In this document: positions 61,703-64,000 of the stretch, piece after piece
Numbering within the stretch: the stretch's first letter is position 1
How the letters are laid out: every line of letters begins with the position of its first letter
Translations under genes and position numbers: made by a program
The notes under the pieces: model-generated
Told to the model about the DNA's origin: nothing
Seen by the model: the letters and a program-made list of their open reading frames with translations, nothing else
Database searches by the model: none
DNA from: an uncultured Bacteriovorax sp.
GTDB lineage: Bacteria > Bdellovibrionota > Bacteriovoracia > Bacteriovoracales > Bacteriovoracaceae
Assembly: GCA_946480715.1 (NCBI GenBank)
Contig: CAMLKK010000014.1
Coordinates: 1-64,000, forward strand
Length of the DNA: 64,000 nt
Direction: 5' to 3'

Positions 61703-62433
61703 TCCGAAGGATACTGTCCTTCGAAATCTTTTTTTAGCAATTCAATTTTCAGAACATTAAAATCCTGAGGAACAAGAATCCAATCGATGCGATCACCAGG
61801 GGCACCAACCCCTTTGAAGCTGTGGTGACTTGTTTCTTCGGGATAGCCTTTTTCTTCCCACGGATCTTTCAATTTAAAATGCTGAAGAAGTCGCGCCTTC
61901 ACTTCCGTGAGCGGTGACTCGTTGAAATCTCCCATAAGTAGGACGGGATCAGTTCCAAGTTTTGCAATTTCATGTGCAAGGACGTGGGCTTGTTGAATGC
62001 GCGTATCTTGCAAAACATGATCAAGATGTGTGTTGACCACGAGATAAGTTTTTCCATTTTCGTTCAACTTCACTTTCGCCCAAACACACAGGCGGGGAAA
62101 GGAACTTTCAAACGATTTTGAAGCAGCGACATGCGGAGTTTCTGAAAGCCAAATGTCTCCACTTTCCAAAACCGTGAATCTTTTTTTATTAATAAAGAGA
62201 CAGGGATACATCCGCTCTTCAATCCACTCTCTGTGAGCATCAATTAACGTTAGTTCCGGCAGACCTTCCGCTAAATTTTTTATTTGGCCCTCGCGACCTT
62301 CTTGAGTTCCCAAAATATCTGGTGAATGTTCATGAATCAGGCTCAACAGATGAGGACGGCGAAACTCCCAATCATTTTTACCATCGGCCGGGTTCGCAAA
62401 ACGAATGTTGGAAGAGATCACATTTAGCTTCAT
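61666..62433 (-). CDS. Endonuclease/exonuclease/phosphatase-family protein
   Basis: 255 aa with the EEP fold. LNVISSNIRF, the Glu of ILGTQEGR, NTHLDH, LMGDFNESP and the final PSDHFPLLATL are all in place, so the metal-dependent hydrolase site is complete. No signal peptide is seen, so it is cytoplasmic. Close relatives act on DNA, phospholipids or small phosphoesters; the substrate is not known. No ribosome binding site is obvious. Confidence 0.82.
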   Translation of the reverse strand: MKLNVISSNIRFANPADGKNDWEFRRPHLLSLIHEHSPDILGTQEGREGQIKNLAEGLPELTLIDAHREWIEERMYPCLFINKKRFTVLESGDIWLSETPHVAASKSFESSFPRLCVWAKVKLNENGKTYLVVNTHLDHVLQDTRIQQAHVLAHEIAKLGTDPVLLMGDFNESPLTEVKARLLQHFKLKDPWEEKGYPEETSHHSFKGVGAPGDRIDWILVPQDFNVLKIELLKKDFEGQYPSDHFPLLATLIPN

Positions 62434-62534
62434 AGAGTTCTCATTCTAAAACACATTGTTCTCATGTGAGAACATTTAATTCCATTAAGTCACTTTTAAG
62501 TCCTTAAATTGCACAGGGTTATAAAGTTTAGACC

Positions 62535-62551
62535 TTGGCATCATCCCTGCT
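62535..62551 (+). promoter_or_regulatory. Candidate sigma54 promoter
   Basis: TTGGCATCATCCCTGCT puts GG (62537-62538) and GC (62549-62550) exactly ten bases apart. Transcription would start near 62562, about 29 bases before the next gene. It shares TTGGCAT and CTGC with the site at 47765. Confidence 0.4.
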
Positions 62552-62590
62552 TTAGCCCTCAGTATAAAAATGCAAGATAGGGGGAGCAAA

Positions 62591-62926
62591 ATGGATATTC
62601 AAAAAACAATTCTCAGTCAGTACATGCTTTTAAATAACAAACCAACGTTTAAGCAGATTGCTGCTGATACAGGGATTCAAACGACGAGAGTTTTTCGTCT
62701 CTTTAATGGCAGCACGATGAAACTTTCTGAATACCAAATTTTTAACCGCAAGGTGAAAGAGAAGATGGGACTTTCGGGTGGACTCGAAGACATCGCTTTT
62801 GAATGTTCAATGAAACTTTCACCGGAATCAATAAAAGAACTCGAGGTTTTTCTCAAAAGAAAGATCACGATGTGGACTCTCACTCAAATAGCCAAACAAC
62901 CTAAAACTTCAACCTATTCAGCTTAA
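62591..62926 (+). CDS. Small helix-turn-helix protein
   Basis: 111 aa. The helix-turn-helix FKQIAADTGIQTTRVFRLFNG (about residues 21-41) is of the Cro/phage-repressor type. A second helical region (LSPESIKELEVFLKRKITMWTL) may dimerise. The ATG at 62591 follows a GGGGGAGC site and is preferred over an ATG at 62570. It is probably a DNA-binding regulator. It is 21 bases before the next gene and behind the sigma54-like site. Confidence 0.65.
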   Translation: MDIQKTILSQYMLLNNKPTFKQIAADTGIQTTRVFRLFNGSTMKLSEYQIFNRKVKEKMGLSGGLEDIAFECSMKLSPESIKELEVFLKRKITMWTLTQIAKQPKTSTYSA

Positions 62927-62947
62927 ATAACGCCAGGAGTAAAAACC

Positions 62948-63469
62948 ATGAAAGACGGATTATTAATGATCGAAAGAATTGTCATCGAATCTCTTAGTAA
63001 AAAAGAAAAGAACATCCAAGAGATTGAAATTGATACGAATTTGTCCCACGGACTTCTGTTAAACATCTTGCCTAACCTTTTGATGAAAAACATGATCCGA
63101 TATCAAAGAGGTACATATTCCATTGATAAAGAAAGCTGCTTTCAATGGTTAAGTGAAGTTAATAATAAGGAAAATATTAAGGAGGAAGCCAAAGAACTTT
63201 TCACTTCGCTAGTAAATCAATACTTCAGTGAAGATCTGGCCGTCCAAAAAGTCAGTGGACCACAACTAAAAATCCAAAAAATGTGGCTAACCCGAGACGA
63301 AGAACTCATTTTAAAATCTCACATGGCAACTCTTGAGGGATTTTTTCAAAGTGTGAAACAGGCAAGAAAACAAAACCCTCAGAGGGAAAAAACCTGTGAA
63401 CAACGAGTGGTGATCTGGGGATTGTCGCAATATTCAGATTTAGTTGATGGGGCCTTGAGAGCGGTCTAA
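62948..63469 (+). CDS. Winged-helix-like regulator, unknown
   Basis: 173 aa. Residues 5-60 look like a winged helix: IERIVIESLSKKEKNIQEIEIDTNLSHG (quoted to mark the helix-turn-helix) and then the wing IRYQRGTYSID. The C-terminal half is helical with basic patches (VKQARKQNPQREK). AGGAG lies eight bases before the ATG. It is likely co-transcribed with the preceding gene; together they may form a two-part regulator. Confidence 0.6.
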   Translation: MKDGLLMIERIVIESLSKKEKNIQEIEIDTNLSHGLLLNILPNLLMKNMIRYQRGTYSIDKESCFQWLSEVNNKENIKEEAKELFTSLVNQYFSEDLAVQKVSGPQLKIQKMWLTRDEELILKSHMATLEGFFQSVKQARKQNPQREKTCEQRVVIWGLSQYSDLVDGALRAV

Positions 63470-63539
63470 AAAATTTTTTCAAAAATTTAATTTTTTCTTA
63501 ACTGAGTAGTTGACTAGCTTACCGCAAAGGTAATATAAA
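63470..63539 (+). promoter_or_regulatory. Promoter of the repeat lipoprotein, with UP-like A/T tract
   Basis: TTGACT (63510-63515) and TATAAA (63534-63539) are 18 bases apart. The A/T tracts at about 63470-63500 could act as an UP element. The leader of about 55 bases ends in a GGAGA ribosome binding site. Confidence 0.6.
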
Positions 63540-63599
63540 TTTAAAGCTAACGTATTAGTTACTCACTCGTCATCTTAACGAAACTTAAGGAGAATAAAG

Positions 63600-63809
63600 A
63601 TGAAAAAATTACTAGTTCTTGCTCTTGTTGTATCTGCTGTATCTTTCGGTTGTTCAAAAAAAGAAGAAGCTCCAACTACTGAAGCTGCTCCAGCTGCTAC
63701 TACTGAAGCTGCTCCAGCTACAGAAGCTGCTCCAGAAGCTGCTCCAGCTACAGAAGCTGCTCCAGCTGCAGAAGCTGCTCCAGCTACAGAAGCTGCTCCA
63801 GCTCACTAA
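63600..63809 (+). CDS. Small lipoprotein with EAAPAT repeats
   Basis: 69 aa with lipobox VSFGC (Cys18). After SKKEEAPTT the protein is a repeat of EAAPAT/EAAPAA units up to the end. The acidic, Ala/Pro-rich tail should be extended, like a flexible spacer attached to the membrane. A good promoter, A/T tract, ribosome binding site and terminator suggest high expression. Function unknown; a role as an envelope spacer or surface coat is only a guess. Confidence 0.72.
   Translation: MKKLLVLALVVSAVSFGCSKKEEAPTTEAAPAATTEAAPATEAAPEAAPATEAAPAAEAAPATEAAPAH
63677..63806 (+). repeat. Tandem GAAGCTGCTCCAGCT-type DNA repeats
   Basis: About seven units of a 15-18-base sequence (GAAGCTGCTCCAGCTACA and shortened forms) lie head to tail in the coding frame. 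Near-identity at DNA level suggests recent expansion or slippage. Copy number could vary between strains. Confidence 0.85.
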
Positions 63810-63848
63810 TTAGTTTAATACCGCGCAAGCGTGTTAAGTAATATAGCG

Positions 63849-63876
63849 AAGGCCTCGAAAGAGGCCTTTGTTATTT
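63849..63876 (+). terminator. Terminator of the repeat lipoprotein
   Basis: AAGGCCTC (63849-63856) and GAGGCCTT (63861-63868) pair around a GAAA tetraloop, followed by a T-rich run. Confidence 0.9.
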
Positions 63877-63883
63877 TAACAGT

Positions 63884-64000
63884 ATGAGTTTTAAAACTTC
63901 ACTACTTCACTTCATTGGCAGCCATCGATTTCTCAATCGTAAGCTCAGATCGTTTCTTCCGCAGACCTCAACTTTAAAAATCTCAAATAATTTTAGCCTC
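63884..64000 (+). CDS. Possible gene start, cut by the window end
   Basis: An open frame of 39 codons from the ATG at 63884 to the window edge, beginning MSFKTSLLHFIGSHRFLNRK. No Shine-Dalgarno sequence is seen. TATTTT at 63872-63877 ends six bases before the ATG, as in the leaderless genes, but it coincides with the terminator T run. Too short to assign. Confidence 0.35.
   Translation, partial: MSFKTSLLHFIGSHRFLNRKLRSFLPQTSTLKISNNFSL

Noticed and set aside
63619..63813. Leu-rich open frame in the +1 frame of the repeat lipoprotein
   Set aside because: Frame shadow of the GAAGCTGCTCCA repeats without start signals.

Overview
The window is an A+T-rich (by eye), very densely packed chromosomal segment of a Gram-negative predatory-type bacterium, most likely a Bdellovibrionota member of the Bacteriovorax/Halobacteriovorax/Peredibacter kind. 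This assignment is inference. It rests on the mix of outer-membrane beta-barrels and TonB receptor, an AddAB-type nuclease in place of RecBCD, a Glt-like gliding gene set as known from Myxococcus, and many secreted proteins I cannot assign. No rRNA, tRNA, insertion sequence, prophage or CRISPR array was seen. No gene-free stretch exceeds 300 bases; the longest, about 290 bases at 47575-47861, holds a sigma54-like site.

Layout. 1-12410 (+): ftsK, then rpsB-tsf, then pyrH-frr-uppS-cdsA-rseP-tsaB, a degenerate phosphatidylserine decarboxylase homologue, pssA, an outer-membrane protein and truA. 12432-14950 (+): tig and two secreted proteins. 14948-24856 (-): an Fe-S membrane oxidoreductase, three overlapping unknown exported-protein genes, hisS and valS. 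25007-32372: a lipoprotein, hslO (Hsp33) and an AddB/AddA pair. 32373-38704 (+): a beta-barrel protein, TPR proteins and a small exported protein resembling the Glt/Cgl gliding machinery. 38811-46220: a small membrane protein, gmhA, trxA, an RDD protein, polA, an OsmC protein and groES-groEL. 46244-51259: mostly unknown exported proteins, an alpha/beta hydrolase and a matrixin-type metalloprotease with a sortase-like C-terminal tail. 51260-55012: a peptide ABC importer (binding protein and two permeases). 55009-59658: a vitamin B12 locus, btuB behind a cobalamin riboswitch and divergent btuFCD. 59653-62433: an HtrA protease, a canonical phosphatidylserine decarboxylase and an EEP-family hydrolase. 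62535-64000: two small helix-turn-helix-like genes, an Ala/Pro-repeat lipoprotein and the start of a further gene.

How it works together. The first third couples translation (S2, EF-Ts, RRF, trigger factor) to envelope lipid synthesis (UppS, CdsA, PssA) and envelope quality control (RseP). The PssA step is completed not by the adjacent Psd-like protein, which has lost all three catalytic residues, but presumably by the Psd encoded about 51 kb away. The psd and htrA genes share a divergent region in which their predicted -10 elements overlap.

The most striking whole-window pattern is the start-codon context. At least six genes (95, 40324, 46244, 49118, 50576, 56953) have no Shine-Dalgarno sequence. 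Each has a -10-like hexamer ending exactly seven bases before the A of ATG, as expected for leaderless mRNAs. Operon-internal genes instead use good ribosome binding sites or ATGA overlaps. Several convergent gene pairs share their stop codons on TTAA or TTAG with no terminator between them.
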